Positions 49,882 through 50,627 of a stretch of 50,627 bases of DNA are shown one piece after another. The translations under genes were made by a program, and so were the position numbers. Source of the stretch: Saprospiraceae bacterium. Its GTDB lineage: Bacteria > Bacteroidota > Bacteroidia > Chitinophagales > Saprospiraceae. The first letter of the stretch is position 1. Each line of letters opens with the position of its first letter. The stretch covers positions 1 through 50,627 of the forward strand of contig JAHDCG010000014.1 of the NCBI GenBank assembly GCA_020629965.1. The letters run 5' to 3'. The notes below the pieces were generated by a model. That model saw only the letters and a list, made by a program, of their open reading frames with translations, searched no databases and was not told the origin of the DNA.

Positions 49882-50033
49882 TATGATTTTTGACGCTGTG
49901 AAACTATTTTTTTTGACGCTGATTTTTTAAGATTTTCTATGACTTTCGCTGTGTGTGACTATGATTTTTTTGACCCTGATTGTTTAAGACTATTATGATG
50001 GATTATGACTTCTTGTGTGACTATAGCTTTTTA
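49882..50033 (-). repeat. TTTTACGCTGATTT-type interspersed repeat upstream of mrdA
   Basis: Degenerate units of (T)GACGCTG, TGTGTGACTATGATTT and TTTTTACGCTGA run for 150 bp. Read on the minus strand they are AATCAGCGTCAAA and CATAGTCACACA, the same family as the array before gltX and in the same orientation toward the start codon. Confidence 0.75.
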
Positions 50034-50050
50034 CGCTGAATATCTTGCCG

Positions 50051-50092
50051 GGCAACCGACAACTGACAACCGACAACTGACAACCGACAACG
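50051..50092 (-). repeat. heptamer tandem array GACAACC/GACAACT
   Basis: Six 7-bp units (GGCAACC, GACAACT, GACAACC, GACAACT, GACAACC, GACAACG) end 3 bp before the stop codon of the rhodanese gene. The array is G/T-rich on that gene's coding strand. Confidence 0.8.
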
Positions 50093-50095
50093 AAC

Positions 50096-50623
50096 TCAAT
50101 AGACTTTCTCCGCGCGCCCGTCAATCACCCATTGACTCCATTTTTTGTTGTAAGTATGCACGGCATTTGTCTCTTCGCCCGCTGCATTTTCTACCGGATT
50201 ACCGGCGTTGACCCATTCGAAGATGCTGCCGTAGAGGTTATACACGTCGGTAAATCCGTCTTTGCGCAGCTTCTCGCCGATTTTTTCACTGCGGTAACCG
50301 ACCGAGCAGTAAACGACGACTTTTGCGTCTTTCGGAATGTCCTGCACGGTCTTTTTCTTAAAGCGGTCGTAGCCGATATAGCGCGCACCGGGAATGTGAC
50401 TGACGTTAAATTCCGCTTCTTCCCGCGCATCTAAAATGTACACCTCTGCTTCGGCTTTCGCCAATTCATCGACACCCATCAGCGGCACGGAAAAACTTAA
50501 CAGACTCGTCAGGCGTTGGTCGAAATCGGGGTTTTCTACCGCCGGTCGCTGCGCGGGTACTTGTGCGCAGGCGGAAATGCCGAAAATGAGGAAGAGGGCT
50601 TTGCAGAGGAATATGCGTATCAT
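50096..50623 (-). CDS. rhodanese-like domain lipoprotein
   Basis: The 175-residue product has a lipoprotein signal (LIFGISAC, Cys19). The rhodanese domain spans about residues 48-140: AEVYILDAREEAEFNVSHIPGA, then the active-site loop VVVYCSVGYRSEK with catalytic Cys106, and GFTDVYNLYGSIFEW. It is probably anchored in the envelope, handling sulfur transfer or cyanide/thiosulfate chemistry outside the cytoplasm. The start codon is 4 bp from the window edge, so the gene is complete but its promoter is outside. The C-terminal extension (NAVHTYNKKWSQWVID) is unassigned. Confidence 0.92.
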   Translation of the reverse strand: MIRIFLCKALFLIFGISACAQVPAQRPAVENPDFDQRLTSLLSFSVPLMGVDELAKAEAEVYILDAREEAEFNVSHIPGARYIGYDRFKKKTVQDIPKDAKVVVYCSVGYRSEKIGEKLRKDGFTDVYNLYGSIFEWVNAGNPVENAAGEETNAVHTYNKKWSQWVIDGRAEKVY

Positions 50624-50627
50624 TTTT

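Noticed and set aside
1-50627. CRISPR array, tRNA or rRNA genes, prophage, riboswitch consensus
   Set aside because: No regular 24-40 bp repeat/spacer series, no cloverleaf with a CCA-proximal stem, no phage structural genes and no recognisable riboswitch core were found. The period-7/8 arrays are too short and have no spacers.

Overview
The window reads as chromosomal DNA of a Bacteroidota member, most like the Saprospiria (Lewinella/Haliscomenobacter-type). The signs are: two very large secreted proteins ending in the gliding-motility-associated type IX secretion (T9SS) C-terminal domain, two PorP/SprF-family outer-membrane proteins, a T9SS type A sorting tail on a DUF1501 protein, several lipoproteins, TAnnTTTG-type -7 promoter boxes instead of sigma70 boxes, no Shine-Dalgarno sequences, and a GG-leader peptide of the Bacteroidota kind. 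No rRNA, tRNA, CRISPR array or prophage was seen.

Layout. 1-5.4 kb: secreted coiled-coil protein, an acidic-tailed cytoplasmic protein, an Ig-like lipoprotein, a GNAT acetyltransferase and a YtcJ-type amidohydrolase lipoprotein. 5.8-9.0 kb: HAD phosphatase, a tiny membrane protein and a patatin-like phospholipase fused to an outer-membrane barrel. 9.2-14.0 kb: GMC oxidoreductase plus its gluconate-dehydrogenase-subunit-3 partner, galactokinase, and a divergent Nudix-type transcriptional regulator that is the likely controller of galK. 14.0-17.4 kb: an AT-rich stretch with a LytTR-only DNA-binding protein, a 41-codon GG-leader peptide with its own promoter and terminator, a convergent 502-codon orphan protein and a candidate small RNA. 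17.7-24.5 kb: PorP/SprF protein followed by a 1866-residue adhesin with five cohesin-like modules. 24.6-31.3 kb: second candidate small RNA, haem-binding protein, a MITE-like element, CMD/AhpD-like protein, membrane protein, methionine aminotransferase, polysaccharide deacetylase and gltX. 31.7-39.7 kb: a second adhesin (about 2250 residues) followed by a second PorP/SprF protein. 39.8-44.1 kb: small lipoprotein, cysS, then a compact AT-rich three-gene cassette (TIGR04255-like protein plus two orphans) bracketed by two nearly identical terminator hairpins. 44.1-50.6 kb: DUF1501/DUF1800 pair, penicillin-binding protein 2 and a rhodanese-like lipoprotein.

The most unusual content is non-housekeeping: (a) the three-gene TIGR04255 cassette, which looks horizontally acquired and could be an undescribed accessory, possibly defence-type, system; (b) the LytTR/GG-peptide locus; (c) two structured intergenic transcripts that share a perfect 16-nt complementarity; and (d) a dense set of intergenic repeats. 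The repeats include period-7 and period-8 micro-arrays, each with its own sequence, which follow a strand rule: A/C-rich on the coding strand before starts and G/T-rich after stops. There are also a MITE-like element with 8-bp direct repeats, a three-copy inverted-repeat element and a REP-like palindrome.

All family assignments come from reading motifs by eye. No database search was run.
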